A DNA stretch of 64,000 bases from Alkalibacterium sp. AK22 (GCF_000585255.1 NZ_JANL01000008.1:1-64000); one strand, 5' to 3'; counted from the first letter of the stretch, positions 1-9,588 are shown. The notes: generated by a model not told the origin, from the sequence alone. A program made the numbers and translations.

Positions 1-47
1 TACTTGACAGGGTGCAGTTCATGGACCGACTCTGCTGCCTTTTTTAA

Positions 48-494
48 TTATTTATTTTTTGAATCGATTAAAATGGTCACTGGACCGTCATTAATTAAGC
101 TGACCTCCATGTGAGCACCAAATTCTCCCGTCTGTACAGGAATACTTCCCTCTTCGATCAGACTGTTGAACTGATCATAATAGATTTTGGCCCTCGCTGG
201 ACCAGCTGCGCCTGTAAAACTTGGACGGTTGCCCTTTTTAGTATCCGCATGCAGCGTGAACTGGGATATAGACAGAAGAGCTCCACCAATGTCACTTATA
301 GACCGGTTCATCTTTTCCTCTTCATCTTCAAAGATACGCATACTAGAAATTTTTCTCACCAGATAACGGACATCCTCTTCAGTATCCTCATCCTCGACTC
401 CTAATAGGACTACAAGGCCCTTTTTAATTTTGCCAATAACGTTTCCGTCAACTTTGACCTCAGCTTGACTGACCCTTTGAATGACTGCTCGCAC
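48..494 (-). CDS. dtd: D-aminoacyl-tRNA deacylase
   Basis: Hydrolyses D-aminoacyl-tRNAs (and mischarged glycyl-tRNA-Ala), a cytosolic translation proofreading enzyme. The 148-residue product has the family landmarks: an MRAVIQRVSQAEV start, the central GGALLSISQFTL segment (SQFTL motif) and the C-terminal NDGPVT motif, which together line the active site. I place the start at a GTG (494-492). An AGGAGG-type site lies 6 bases upstream (501-507), and the ATG 15 bases further upstream overlaps that ribosome binding site. It follows rel closely, the usual rel-dtd pair of Firmicutes, and is the last gene of its unit in the window. The 47 bases beyond the stop hold no feature I can identify. Confidence 0.95.
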   Translation of the reverse strand: MRAVIQRVSQAEVKVDGNVIGKIKKGLVVLLGVEDEDTEEDVRYLVRKISSMRIFEDEEEKMNRSISDIGGALLSISQFTLHADTKKGNRPSFTGAAGPARAKIYYDQFNSLIEEGSIPVQTGEFGAHMEVSLINDGPVTILIDSKNK

Positions 495-523
495 ATTTGT
501 CCTCCTCACTTAAATCGTCTTCC

Positions 524-2737
524 TCAGGACGTGATTCGCTTGACGGAGTATACGTCCTGTACTGTCTTGACCTTATCTACAATCAGCTCAAGCTCTTTTA
601 AGTTCTGAATCGAAATCGTGACCTTAATGACTGCCGTCCCGCTTTTATCGACCCTGCCATTGACGTTGCTCAGTTTTTTCGTCTGAGAATTGATCACCTG
701 CAGAATTTCGTTCAAGAAGCCAGACCGGTCATAGCCTTCGATTTGAAGCTCTGCGTTGTACTCTTTGGCAGAATCTGTGGATTCCCATTCCACATCAATC
801 AAGCGATTATGCTGATCATCTGTGCCCTGGATATTCGGACAGTCTGCACGGTGAATCGAAACACCTCTACCTCGCGTAATATATCCAACAATCGTGTCTC
901 CTGGAACAGGATTACAGCATTTGCTGAGCCGGACTAGCAGGTTGTCTGCTCCCTGAATAACAACGCCACCTTCGTGACGGATTTTCATTTTTTCAGGTTC
1001 GCGCTTACTTTTTAGCTCAATCGTATTTGTTTTTTCATCAAGCTGAATAATATCCTTTTCCCGGTCTTTGCGCTCTTTGTCGGTAAGCCTATTGGCAATC
1101 GAAATACTCTTGACTTCCCCGTACCCGATAGCAGCAAATAAATCATCTTCATTATGATAGTTGAAACGCTCAGCCACACGCATGATATTTTCACGCTTTA
1201 GGATCTGCTTAGGATTGAAGTCCATGTCCACTAGTAATTTTTCAATAATTTCCCGGCCGCGTCCAATATTCTGATCTTTTTCCTGTGTTTTGAAAAAACG
1301 TTTTATTTTATTTTTAGCCTTTGATGTATTGACATAGTTCAGCCAATCCCGGCTAGGGCCGAATGAACTGGACGATGTCAGCATCTCGACAATATCCCCA
1401 TTTTTAAGCTTATAGTTTAACGGTACAATTTTACCGTTGACTTTGGCCCCCATGGATTTATTGCCGACTTCGGTATGCACATGATAGGCGAAGTCAAGCG
1501 TACTTGATCCAGACGGCAATTCCATTACATCGCCTTTAGGACTAAATACATACACTTTGTCCTTAAAAACATCCTGCTTGATTGAATCCATGAAGTCACT
1601 TGCATCTCTGGACTCGCTTTGGAGTTCCAGAATATCTCTAAACCAGGAAATGTGTTCGCTGAGTTCATCGTTATCCAACTTCTTCGAGATGCCTTCTTTG
1701 TATGCCCAGTGGGCTGCTACTCCGAACTCGGCGATTTCATGCATTTTTATAGTACGAATCTGAACTTCCAACGGTGTAGCATTAGGTCCAAGAACTGTAG
1801 TATGCAGAGACTGATACATATTGGCCTTGGGCATGGCAATATAATCCTTGAATCTACCCGGCATGGGCTTCCACCTAGTATGAATGGCACCTAAAACAGC
1901 ATAACAGTCCTTGATTGAGTCAACAATGACTCTAATAGCCAGCAAGTCATAAATTTCGTTGAACTGTTTTTTCTGGCTTTTCATTTTCTTGTAAATGGAA
2001 TAGATATGCTTTGGACGCCCAGTGATCTGTGCTTCTATCCCAAGCTCTTCAACCGATTCTTCGATTGCCCCTTTGGCATCGTCAATATACTTCTCGCGGT
2101 CTTCCCGTCTTGAATTCATTAAATGAACAATACGGTAATACTGCTGCGGATTCATGTATCTGAGAGAAGTGTCTTCTAGCTCCCACTTCATCCGGTTGAT
2201 CCCCAGACGGTCAGCCAGAGGAGCATAAATGTCCAGTGTTTCCTTAGCTATTTCTCTCTGTTTTTCAGGTCTATGATGCTTAAGCGTCCGCATATTGTGC
2301 AGACGGTCAGCCAGCTTGACCAAGACGACCCGTACATCCTGTGCCATGGCCAAAAGCATTTTGCGGTGATTCTCGGCCTGATGTTCCTGCTTGGATTTAA
2401 ATTTGAGCTTACCCAGCTTGGTCACACCATCGACTAGATCAGCCACTTCCGGCGAAAACATCTCAGCCAGCTGCTGGTAGGTATAGTCGGTATCTTCAAC
2501 GACATCGTGCAAAAAGCCAGTCGCAACTGTGACCGGATCCATTTTTAACTCAGCCAGAATACCGGCTACCTGAACAGGATGCATAATATAAGCTTCGCCT
2601 GACTTACGCATCTGTCCTTCATGCGCCTTGTCTGCCAAGTCAAAAGCTTTCTTGACAAACGTTACATGCTCGCTGCTCATGTAGGTCAAACATAAAGCAA
2701 TGACCTCTTGAGGTGTATAATCTTTATTTTGGGGCAT
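524..2737 (-). CDS. rel: Bifunctional (p)ppGpp synthetase/hydrolase Rel
   Basis: Makes and degrades the stringent-response alarmones (p)ppGpp at the ribosome. The protein is 737 residues, the family's usual length. Visible parts are the N-terminal HD hydrolase (HD at 77-78, ED at 81-82), the synthetase domain from about 230, a TGS domain (about 395-455), and a C-terminal ACT domain from about 660. Both catalytic halves look intact, so it should be bifunctional rather than a RelA-type synthetase. The ATG at 2737 has GAAGGTGAA just upstream and begins MPQNKDYTPQ; the longer frame to 2788 lacks a ribosome site. It lies downstream of deoC, separated by a terminator, so it probably has its own promoter, which I could not place. 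Confidence 0.96.
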   Translation of the reverse strand: MPQNKDYTPQEVIALCLTYMSSEHVTFVKKAFDLADKAHEGQMRKSGEAYIMHPVQVAGILAELKMDPVTVATGFLHDVVEDTDYTYQQLAEMFSPEVADLVDGVTKLGKLKFKSKQEHQAENHRKMLLAMAQDVRVVLVKLADRLHNMRTLKHHRPEKQREIAKETLDIYAPLADRLGINRMKWELEDTSLRYMNPQQYYRIVHLMNSRREDREKYIDDAKGAIEESVEELGIEAQITGRPKHIYSIYKKMKSQKKQFNEIYDLLAIRVIVDSIKDCYAVLGAIHTRWKPMPGRFKDYIAMPKANMYQSLHTTVLGPNATPLEVQIRTIKMHEIAEFGVAAHWAYKEGISKKLDNDELSEHISWFRDILELQSESRDASDFMDSIKQDVFKDKVYVFSPKGDVMELPSGSSTLDFAYHVHTEVGNKSMGAKVNGKIVPLNYKLKNGDIVEMLTSSSSFGPSRDWLNYVNTSKAKNKIKRFFKTQEKDQNIGRGREIIEKLLVDMDFNPKQILKRENIMRVAERFNYHNEDDLFAAIGYGEVKSISIANRLTDKERKDREKDIIQLDEKTNTIELKSKREPEKMKIRHEGGVVIQGADNLLVRLSKCCNPVPGDTIVGYITRGRGVSIHRADCPNIQGTDDQHNRLIDVEWESTDSAKEYNAELQIEGYDRSGFLNEILQVINSQTKKLSNVNGRVDKSGTAVIKVTISIQNLKELELIVDKVKTVQDVYSVKRITS

Positions 2738-2796
2738 ACTGTTCACCTTCTTCAATCTGTAAGGGTACGTGGTTCGTATATTTTGCAATTGTATGA

Positions 2797-2825
2797 TAAG
2801 AAAACCAGCACTGCATAAGTGCTGG
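2797..2825 (-). terminator. Rho-independent terminator after deoC
   Basis: On the minus strand CCAGCACT pairs perfectly with AGTGCTGG (8 bp, 5-base loop) and is followed by TTTTCTT. It ends the CNNM-mpg-DUF3013-prmA-deoC unit before rel. Confidence 0.8.
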
Positions 2826-2888
2826 CTAATCCTTACTATAGTATATCTTTTTTGCAGGAAGACTTCAAGATAGCTCTTATTTCAGGTA

Positions 2889-3557
2889 TCAGTAAGCTTC
2901 TGTCGCTTCATTGCCTTCAATCAGCGCAATGCCATTGGAAGTTCCGATACGGCTGGCTCCAGCTTCTATCATCGCCTTAGCATCCTCGATGGATCTGACC
3001 CCACCGGAAGCCTTGACGCCCATGTCCGGTCCAACTGTCTTGCGCATTAGACGGATATCTTCAACCGTAGCTCCACCTGTTGAAAAACCGGTAGATGTCT
3101 TGACAAAATTTGCTCCAGCACGCTTGGAAATTTCGCAGGCACGGACTTTTTCATTCTCTGTCAGCAAGCAAGTCTCGATAATTACTTTTACGACAGCCTT
3201 ACCTTTCACAGCATTTACGACAGCCTTGATGTCATCGTGAACAACAGCAAAATCTTCGCTTTTCAGCGCTCCGATGTTGATCACCATATCCACTTCAGTT
3301 GCTCCGTCCTTGACGGCTTTTTCTGCTTCATAAGCCTTCACTTCAGAAGCGTTGGCTCCCAAAGGAAAGCCGATTACCGTACATGTCTCGACATCAGAAC
3401 CATTTAAAAGATCCGAAACATACTTGACCCATACGGGCTGAATGCAGACCGCTTTAAAGTCATATTTTTTGGCATCCAGACAGGCCTGCTGCACTTGCTG
3501 ATCTGTTGATTCCGGCTTTAGTAGTGTGTGGTCGATATATTTTTTCAAGTTTTCCAT
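2889..3557 (-). CDS. deoC: Deoxyribose-phosphate aldolase
   Basis: Class I aldolase that cleaves 2-deoxyribose 5-phosphate to glyceraldehyde 3-phosphate and acetaldehyde, in deoxynucleoside salvage. The protein is 222 residues and carries the Schiff-base lysine in FVKTSTGF (Lys153), a second conserved lysine in VVKVIIET (about 124) and the EVDMVINIG segment with the active-site Asp (about 90). It starts 6 bases after the prmA stop and is probably translated from the prmA transcript. The usual LAB neighbour of prmA is rsmE. Here deoC occupies that slot, away from any other nucleoside-catabolism gene in the window. Confidence 0.95.
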   Translation of the reverse strand: MENLKKYIDHTLLKPESTDQQVQQACLDAKKYDFKAVCIQPVWVKYVSDLLNGSDVETCTVIGFPLGANASEVKAYEAEKAVKDGATEVDMVINIGALKSEDFAVVHDDIKAVVNAVKGKAVVKVIIETCLLTENEKVRACEISKRAGANFVKTSTGFSTGGATVEDIRLMRKTVGPDMGVKASGGVRSIEDAKAMIEAGASRIGTSNGIALIEGNEATEAY

Positions 3558-3563
3558 AAATAA

Positions 3564-4517
3564 TTACACGTCCTCTTCTTCTTTTTTAGCAATGATTGCA
3601 ACCCAGTCATTCATCTGATTGACCTGAACAATCGTAAATCCATATTTTTTACATTCTTCAATCACTTCATCCTTTTTCTCAGAAATGATTCCGGACATAA
3701 TAAAGTGACCACCTTGTTTGAGCTTACGGTAGGCATCTTCCACAAACAGCAATATGATTTCGGCTAATATATTGGCTACAATAATATCAGCTTCTGCATC
3801 GATGCCATGTAGCAGATTATTTGCCTGTACGGCAATCTGGTCCTCCAAATTATTCAACCTAATATTGGAACGGGCAGAGTTTACTGCCACCTCATCCAAA
3901 TCATAAGCCTTGATCGTTCCAGCACCGTAAAGCGCACTGACAATCGACAAAACACCAGACCCGGTTCCGACATCAAGAATTGTATCGTCCTTTCTGACAA
4001 GTGTTTCCAGAGCCTGAATACACAACTGAGTGGTCGGATGCGTCCCGGTCCCGAAAGCAAGCCCAGGATCCAGATAACAGACTCGCTCATCCAAAAAATT
4101 TGGAGCATATTCTTCCCATTGAGGGACGATGGTCAAAAAGCGAGTCACTGCAACAGGGTGATAATGCTTTTTCCAGGCGTTGGCCCATTCCTCTTCAACC
4201 ACATCGGTGACCTCCAGTTTGAACAATGAAATATCGAATCCGTAATCCTTAAGCTTGTTTATACGTTTATTAAGCTCTTGTTCCACCTGTTCAACGTCAT
4301 CAAAAGTCGTAAAGTAACCTTTAATGACAACCCCTTCTTCTGGAAAGAACTCTTCATCGACACCCCATAGGGAATCTGGTCCAGCCTTGGACAACTGTTC
4401 AAGATCCTTCCTATCCAATATCGAAACACCTGCCGACCCTAATTCTTCCATGATTGCAGAGACCGGTTCAGCTGCCTCAGCATTGATTGCTACACTAAAT
4501 TCTTTCCACTCCGCCAT
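3564..4517 (-). CDS. prmA: Ribosomal protein L11 methyltransferase
   Basis: S-adenosylmethionine-dependent enzyme that trimethylates ribosomal protein L11. The product is 317 residues: an N-terminal L11-binding domain, then the Rossmann-fold methyltransferase with LAFGTGTHPTT and the SAM loop ILDVGTGSGVLSI at about 175-187, and the NILAEIILL segment. Start chosen at the ATG at 4517 (MAEWKEF), which has AAAGGA 8 bases upstream; the ATG three codons earlier abuts that site. The gene overlaps the end of the DUF3013 gene by 23 bases, which suggests translational coupling. Confidence 0.93.
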   Translation of the reverse strand: MAEWKEFSVAINAEAAEPVSAIMEELGSAGVSILDRKDLEQLSKAGPDSLWGVDEEFFPEEGVVIKGYFTTFDDVEQVEQELNKRINKLKDYGFDISLFKLEVTDVVEEEWANAWKKHYHPVAVTRFLTIVPQWEEYAPNFLDERVCYLDPGLAFGTGTHPTTQLCIQALETLVRKDDTILDVGTGSGVLSIVSALYGAGTIKAYDLDEVAVNSARSNIRLNNLEDQIAVQANNLLHGIDAEADIIVANILAEIILLFVEDAYRKLKQGGHFIMSGIISEKKDEVIEECKKYGFTIVQVNQMNDWVAIIAKKEEEDV

Positions 4518-5049
4518 CTGCTTCATCCTTTGCTAATTTTTCAAAAAACGACTCTTCTTCATCCAGATCCAGCGGCAGCAGACTATCGTCATAACGGCCC
4601 GTATCTTTCAGCGTCTGAATGAGTCCTTCCATTTGCTGGTCCTGCCATTTCAAGTAATATTCACCAGCAAAGTCATCCGAAAGAAAGTCTCTCAGTTCAA
4701 CCATTCCTTGCTTGGTAATTAAATTCAACTGCCTGAGTACAGCCTCTAGAAACCCTTTTTCCAGTCCCACATGACTGTCAAAAGAGAATGCTTTCAAATA
4801 ATTTTGTGGCTTGACATGCGATACTGCGGGATCATAAAAGCAGATAATATCCTCAAACTGGACAATCCCCGGTTCGTTGTTCTGTCCGAGCATATCCTGC
4901 ACCTGAATCTCTTTTTCTGTTTTGACATGAAATGTAAAGTAAAGCTCGACTAGCTTTTTCCGGCTGTCCCGGACAAGGCGCCATTTAAAATTTGGCAGGA
5001 GATCTTTGAGTTCTGAATCGATAAAACCAGTAATGTTTTCCTTTGACAT
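4495..5049 (-). CDS. DUF3013 family protein
   Basis: A 184-residue soluble protein of unknown function. It resembles the DUF3013 proteins that sit directly before prmA in many Lactobacillales; I base this on context and general likeness, not on a known motif. No signal peptide or membrane segment is visible. The C-terminal third is strongly acidic, with a run of Asp/Glu near residues 160-175. The start ATG has GGAGGAAAATGA upstream. The long overlap with prmA suggests the two products are made together, but a role in L11 methylation is only a guess. Confidence 0.7.
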   Translation of the reverse strand: MSKENITGFIDSELKDLLPNFKWRLVRDSRKKLVELYFTFHVKTEKEIQVQDMLGQNNEPGIVQFEDIICFYDPAVSHVKPQNYLKAFSFDSHVGLEKGFLEAVLRQLNLITKQGMVELRDFLSDDFAGEYYLKWQDQQMEGLIQTLKDTGRYDDSLLPLDLDEEESFFEKLAKDEADGGVERI

Positions 5050-5075
5050 TCATTTTCCTCCTTCACATTCTACGC

Positions 5076-5690
5076 TCACACCCAGCCATTAGTTACAGCT
5101 GGTTTACCTCGCTTTCTGGAAACATACGGATTGCCCTTAACCGTATACCTGAGCAGCGCTTCCGTCCATTCACCCTTACCCGGCACGCCAATCCGGCTCG
5201 ATAGGTCTACAGCTGACGGCCTTTTCCTCATATGGGTATCAATACAAACCGGAGGTACATCTACACATGACCCATCTGCTTCCATCGTAATTCCCATAGC
5301 TTTCGTCAGCTTTCCCGGTCCATTAGTGATTTCAAGGCCGGTCTTTTGTCTGCGCTTTTCCATCAGGTCAATGCCTTCATAAGGCTCGACTGCCCGGATC
5401 AGGACGGCCTCCGGTTCTGCTTCGTTTCGGGTCACCACATTAAGCAGTTTGTGGGTATGCATCTGGTAAAGATACAGCGTTCCAGCTTGCTGAAACATAG
5501 ACTCTACCTTAGGTGTCCGTCTGCCTTTAAAAGTATGACAGGCCTGGTCGAGAACTCCCAGATAGGCTTCTGTCTCAACAATCCAGCCCGAAGTTCTCCT
5601 CCCACTCTCATCCTCGGTGACCAGCAGGCAGCCCAGCAGGCTCTCAGCCACTTCTTTTGTTGTCTTGTCGGTATCCTTTAAAAATGTCAT
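5076..5690 (-). CDS. DNA-3-methyladenine glycosylase (AAG/MPG family)
   Basis: Excises alkylated purines such as 3-methyladenine and hypoxanthine from DNA, starting base-excision repair. The 204-residue protein shows the AAG fold landmarks: SLLGCLLV near the N-terminus, the catalytic-Glu region VETEAYLG (about 38-45), the RRTPKVESMF loop, YLYQMHTHKLLNVV with the intercalating-tyrosine region, and NGPGKLTKAMG. Its length is typical. The ribosome site before ATG 5690 is weak, so the start is less certain than the body. It lies between the CNNM gene and the DUF3013 gene in the same direction and is probably co-transcribed with them. Confidence 0.92.
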   Translation of the reverse strand: MTFLKDTDKTTKEVAESLLGCLLVTEDESGRRTSGWIVETEAYLGVLDQACHTFKGRRTPKVESMFQQAGTLYLYQMHTHKLLNVVTRNEAEPEAVLIRAVEPYEGIDLMEKRRQKTGLEITNGPGKLTKAMGITMEADGSCVDVPPVCIDTHMRKRPSAVDLSSRIGVPGKGEWTEALLRYTVKGNPYVSRKRGKPAVTNGWV

Positions 5691-5715
5691 ATTATTTTGG
5701 AAAACGCTCCCTTAT

Positions 5716-6999
5716 TTACTCTTCCTCTTTATCTGCCTCACTGGGATCATAATCAATCTGAATCTCCAGTACCCGACGGTTTCGCACTTGAGTAACCGTG
5801 ATGTCCATGTGATGATATATAAAGTGGTCTCCTTCTTCAGGGAACTGACCCAAGTTTTCGATGATAAACCCACTGACGGTATTGGAAACGTACTGATCTG
5901 CCTCCTCTACTCCGAACAGTTCGAATATCTTGTCCAGATTGGCCGTACCTTTGACTTTGTATCGTTTACCTTCAAGGATTTCTTCGATTTCTTCTTCAAT
6001 AATATCGTATTCATCCCAGATTTCTCCAACCAGCTCTTCAAGTACGTCCTCCATGGTCGCTATACCAATCGTTCCACCATGCTCGTCCGTAACAATTGCC
6101 ATATGCGTCTTTTTCAGCTGCATGGTTCGTAGCAACTTGGATAAGTTCATAACAGGCGGAACAAAAAGGACTTCCTTCACAACTGTCAGCAAAGAGGTGT
6201 CCCTGCCCTGCTGTTTTTTGGCTTTAAGGTACCGATTAAAGTCTTTCTCGTGCAGCACTCCGATTACATCATCAATCGTATCGTCAAAAATAATTAGTCT
6301 TGAGTAATTATGTGTCATGAACAGACGCTCAATTTCATCATCTGCAGTATCCAGTTCACAGCCGACGACATCTACACGGGGCATCAGGATAGCTGACACC
6401 TCTAAATCGTCAAACTCAATCGCTGCCCTCACCAACTGATGTTCATGATCCTCTATGCTTCCGCCGCTTTCCGCTTCATCTACAATAGAGAGCAGTTCAT
6501 CTTCACTGATGATTTCTCCCTGACCCAAGTTGAATACACGGTCCAGCATTAGTTTCCATTTTTGAAGCATCCACAAGGCCGGCTTAAAAAAAAGCATTAG
6601 CAAGTGAATCAGTGGCGTCGCACTTTTAGCCAGCGCTTCTGATTTCTCCTTAGCTATTGTTTTGGGGGTGATTTCGCCAAACAACAAGATGATCACTGTC
6701 ATAACGACAGTAGCTATAGTCGGTCCGTATGTTGGAAACCAGTTGACAAACATCAGTGTGGCGATTGCCGACATTGCGATATTTACAATGTTGTTTCCGA
6801 TTAGAATTGTTGACAGGACCGCATCAAAGTTTTCAGCCAGTTTCAACGTTTTTCTGGACCGATCGTCGCCATTTTCTGCTTCATTTTTCAGTCGAATCCG
6901 ATTGGCTGATGTGAAGGCCGTCTCCGTTGAAGAAAAATATCCGGAGAGAATGACCAACACAGTAAGTAATAAGATACTCCTGAAGCTTTCATTATCCAT
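5716..6999 (-). CDS. CNNM/CorC-family membrane protein with CBS pair
   Basis: A 427-residue member of the hemolysin-C/CorC group, thought to export Mg2+ or other divalent cations. In order: a DUF21/CNNM membrane domain (about 1-190) with hydrophobic segments at 8-22, 58-80, 90-110 and 130-145 and the conserved FSSTETAF and FGEITPKTIAKE motifs; a pair of CBS domains (about 205-330, with MPRVDVV and HEKDFNRYL); and the C-terminal CorC_HlyC domain. The name hemolysin is historical; transport or Mg2+ homeostasis is the better call. First gene of a unit running to deoC. A TATACT -10 box lies at 7041-7046 on the minus strand. Confidence 0.92.
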   Translation of the reverse strand: MDNESFRSILLLTVLVILSGYFSSTETAFTSANRIRLKNEAENGDDRSRKTLKLAENFDAVLSTILIGNNIVNIAMSAIATLMFVNWFPTYGPTIATVVMTVIILLFGEITPKTIAKEKSEALAKSATPLIHLLMLFFKPALWMLQKWKLMLDRVFNLGQGEIISEDELLSIVDEAESGGSIEDHEHQLVRAAIEFDDLEVSAILMPRVDVVGCELDTADDEIERLFMTHNYSRLIIFDDTIDDVIGVLHEKDFNRYLKAKKQQGRDTSLLTVVKEVLFVPPVMNLSKLLRTMQLKKTHMAIVTDEHGGTIGIATMEDVLEELVGEIWDEYDIIEEEIEEILEGKRYKVKGTANLDKIFELFGVEEADQYVSNTVSGFIIENLGQFPEEGDHFIYHHMDITVTQVRNRRVLEIQIDYDPSEADKEEE

Positions 7000-7040
7000 T
7001 AATTGCCTATCCCTACTTTCATATTTAGTCTGTCTTATTT

Positions 7041-7046
7041 AGTATA
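7041..7046 (-). promoter_or_regulatory. Possible -10 box for the CNNM gene
   Basis: TATACT on the minus strand, 42 bases before the start codon. The -35 region 17 bases upstream (TCTCAA) is poor, so this is tentative. Confidence 0.4.
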
Positions 7047-7427
7047 GCATATTTAGGTAAAAATTGAGACAGTTTGACACCCTATAGCTGCTTGATTTAT
7101 CAGGCTCCTCCCTTTTAATCTAATTGCTTTAAAAACATTTTTTACATGAAAAAAGATAATTGTCTATGAAAAGCGTTATCCAAGATGTAGCCTTAAATGA
7201 TTTTTATCTTTATGCTTTGAAAGCCAAATTAAACGTTGTCTTAGATATGAGACAGTAATCGATTTCAGAAAAATTGCGGGATAGGAATAACAGTTTATGA
7301 GAGTCGATGAAAGTAGAGCCTACAAACATACTACTCTATCTTACTCTTATAGAAACTGGTCTCATAAGGTCAACTTTTCTTTTAACAGTTTCTGTACATA
7401 CTCGATATGTTCGAGACTATTTTTCTA
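7047..7427. other. AT-rich intergenic stretch, nothing assigned
   Basis: This part of the 552-base gap between the CNNM gene and lepA holds no gene I can support. A 44-codon plus-strand frame beginning near 7298 has a poor ribosome site and no recognisable product. A short CTCGA/TCGAG hairpin (7401-7415) is the only other structure seen. Confidence 0.5.
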
Positions 7428-7513
7428 AAATAAACAAAAATTGCCTACCATCCAACTTCAATGTTGGCATCCAACTTCAATGTTGGTAAATGGTAGGCAA
7501 TTTTTGTTTATTT
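7428..7513 (-). terminator. lepA terminator: 24-bp inverted repeat enclosing two tandem hairpins
   Basis: Positions 7428-7451 and 7490-7513 are perfect reverse complements (24 bp). Between and overlapping their inner ends lies a 19-base unit, CATCCAACTTCAATGTTGG, repeated exactly in tandem (7449-7467 and 7468-7486). Each unit folds into its own CCAAC/GTTGG hairpin. On the minus strand the outer stem ends in a U-rich tract 38 bases after the lepA stop, which fits a terminator. The symmetry means the plus strand folds equally well. Its size and nested layout are unusual for a simple terminator. Confidence 0.7.
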
Positions 7514-7551
7514 CAGCTAAGTTAAAATCAAAAACACTGTCAAATCAATCT

Positions 7552-9375
7552 TTATTCTTCATCCAGGTTCAGAACGCTCATGAAGGCTTCTTGAGGAATC
7601 TCGACATTCCCGACGTTCTTCATGCGTTTCTTACCAGCTTTCTGCTTTTTAAGCAGTTTCTGACGACGAGTCACGTCTCCGCCATACAGTTTGGCAGTGA
7701 CGTCTTTGCGGTAAGCCTTAACTGTGGACCGTGAAATAATGTTCTGTCCAACGGCTGCCTGGATCGGAATCTCAAACTGCTGTCTCGGTATTGTCTGCTT
7801 AAGCTGTTCAACAACAGAACGGCCTCTAGCATAAGAAAAGTCTTTGTGCACGATGAAACTCAAAGCGTCGACTTTATCTCCGTGAATCAGAATATCCATC
7901 TTGACCAGATTGCTGACACGATAGCCTGCTTCTTGATAGTCTAGTGAAGCATATCCTTTCGTGCTTGACTTCAGACGGTCAAAGAAGTCATAGACGATTT
8001 CAGACAAGGGCATATAGTACATGACATTGACGCGAATATCGTCCAAGTACTCCATCGTTATAAAGTCTCCACGCTTGCGCTGAGCAATTTCCATAACGGC
8101 TCCCACATAATCATTGGGTACGGTAATGGTTGCTTTGACATAGGGTTCTTCTACTGATTCAATCTCCTGAGGATCCGGCATATCGGCCGGGTTAGATACA
8201 GTAACCTGTTCTCCGTCTGTCTTATTGATGTGATAGATAACAGATGGAGCGGTTGTGATCAGTTCCAGGTTAAATTCACGTTCCAGTCTTTCTTGGATTA
8301 CATCCATATGAAGCATACCCAAAAATCCACAACGGAAACCGAAGCCCAGGGCCTGAGATGTTTCAGCTTCGAACTTCAAGGCTGCATCGTTAAGCTGCAG
8401 GCGCTCAAGTGCTTCACGCAGGTCTTCATATCTTGAGGAATCGGTCGGATACATTCCGCAGAAGACCATCGGTACCATTTCACGGTAGCCTGGAAGCGGC
8501 TTGTCTGTTGGGTTATTGGCTAGCGTCAGTGTATCTCCGACTTGAGTATCCTTGACGGTTTTGATGTTTGCCGTGACATAACCTACGTCTCCAACCATCA
8601 GAGCATCTCTTTCAAGTGGCTTAGGCGAAAAGACTCCTACCTCAGTTACCTCAAATGTCTTGCCGTTACTCATCAGCTGAATCGTATCGCCTTTTCTCAG
8701 TGTTCCATCCATAACTCGGATGTTCAACACGACACCCCGGTAGGCATCATAAGCAGAGTCAAAAATCAGAGCTTTCAAAGGATTATCGATATCTCCTTCA
8801 GGTGCAGGTACTTTCTGGACAATCTGTTCCAGAATGTCTTCAATACCTATCCCACTTTTGGCACTAGCTAGTACTGCTTCGCTGGCATCGAGGCCAATGA
8901 TATCCTCAACTTCTTTACGTACACGTTCCGGATCTGCTGCCGGCAAATCAATTTTATTGATGATTGGCAAAATTTCCAGCTCATTGTCTAAAGCCAAATA
9001 GACGTTGGCCAGTGTCTGTGCCTCAACACCCTGAGCTGCATCCACAACGAGCACAGCCCCTTCACAGGCAGCCAGGCTTCTGGATACTTCATAGGTAAAG
9101 TCTACGTGTCCTGGTGTATCAATCAAGTGGAGAATATATGTTTCCCCGTCCTTGGCCGTATACTGGACTTCTACAGTATTCAGCTTGATGGTGATTCCAC
9201 GTTCTCTTTCCAGATCCATCGAATCAAGCAGCTGGTCCTGCATTTCTCGGTCTGCGACGGTGTGGGTCAACTGTAAAATCCGGTCAGCCAGCGTCGATTT
9301 TCCGTGATCGATATGAGCAATGATGGAAAAATTTCGAATCTGTTTCTGACGGTCTCTTGCATGTTTTTTATCCAT
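7552..9375 (-). CDS. lepA: Elongation factor 4 (back-translocase)
   Basis: Ribosome-bound GTPase that remodels or back-translocates stalled ribosomes and helps translation under ionic or temperature stress. The 607-residue product has G1 AHIDHGKST (about 18-26), G3 DTPGHVDF, G4 NKIDLP and the LepA-specific C-terminal domain ending in lysine-rich [14 protein letters not shown]. Start at ATG 9375 ([10 protein letters not shown]) with GAGGAAG 7 bases upstream; a longer frame to 9405 has its ATG pressed against a purine run. It has its own promoter (9414-9442) and the large hairpin terminator at 7428-7513, so it is a one-gene unit. Confidence 0.96.
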   Translation of the reverse strand: MDKKHARDRQKQIRNFSIIAHIDHGKSTLADRILQLTHTVADREMQDQLLDSMDLERERGITIKLNTVEVQYTAKDGETYILHLIDTPGHVDFTYEVSRSLAACEGAVLVVDAAQGVEAQTLANVYLALDNELEILPIINKIDLPAADPERVRKEVEDIIGLDASEAVLASAKSGIGIEDILEQIVQKVPAPEGDIDNPLKALIFDSAYDAYRGVVLNIRVMDGTLRKGDTIQLMSNGKTFEVTEVGVFSPKPLERDALMVGDVGYVTANIKTVKDTQVGDTLTLANNPTDKPLPGYREMVPMVFCGMYPTDSSRYEDLREALERLQLNDAALKFEAETSQALGFGFRCGFLGMLHMDVIQERLEREFNLELITTAPSVIYHINKTDGEQVTVSNPADMPDPQEIESVEEPYVKATITVPNDYVGAVMEIAQRKRGDFITMEYLDDIRVNVMYYMPLSEIVYDFFDRLKSSTKGYASLDYQEAGYRVSNLVKMDILIHGDKVDALSFIVHKDFSYARGRSVVEQLKQTIPRQQFEIPIQAAVGQNIISRSTVKAYRKDVTAKLYGGDVTRRQKLLKKQKAGKKRMKNVGNVEIPQEAFMSVLNLDEE

Positions 9376-9413
9376 TACTTTTCTTCCTCTTTCCTCTAAG
9401 GGCATTCTTCCTC

Positions 9414-9442
9414 ATTATACCAACGATTTCCACTGAGTACAA
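9414..9442 (-). promoter_or_regulatory. Sigma-A promoter of lepA
   Basis: Minus strand: -35 TTGTAC (9437-9442), 17-base spacer, -10 TATAAT (9414-9419) preceded by TGG, i.e. an extended -10. The start codon lies 38 bases downstream of the -10. Confidence 0.85.
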
Positions 9443-9551
9443 CGTAATCCTGGTAAGCACGGTAGCTCTTCGGTAAGGTCCGTGCACTAAAAACTGCTAG
9501 AACGTCTAGATTTTTTCAGGTTTCGAATCAACTTGAATAGCACCTACAAAG

Positions 9552-9581
9552 AAAAAGGGACCAGCCGAAGCTGCTCCCTTT
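9552..9581 (-). terminator. Rho-independent terminator after dnaJ
   Basis: On the minus strand AAAGGGA pairs with TCCCTTT and CAGC with GCTG around a TTCG tetraloop closed by C-G, followed by TTTTTC. It begins 8 bases after the dnaJ stop. Confidence 0.85.
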
Positions 9582-9588
9582 CCCCACT

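Noticed and set aside
1-47. A possible plus-strand terminator at the window edge (CTGCTGCC followed by T6)
   Set aside because: The matching upstream stem is poor and any gene it would serve lies outside the window.
7165-7182. A cre-like sequence around AAAGCGTTATC
   Set aside because: It departs from the CcpA consensus at three positions and is not near a gene start.
7298-7432. A 44-codon plus-strand open frame in the gap before lepA
   Set aside because: Poor ribosome site, no clear promoter, Ser/Tyr-rich product without recognisable features; likely chance.
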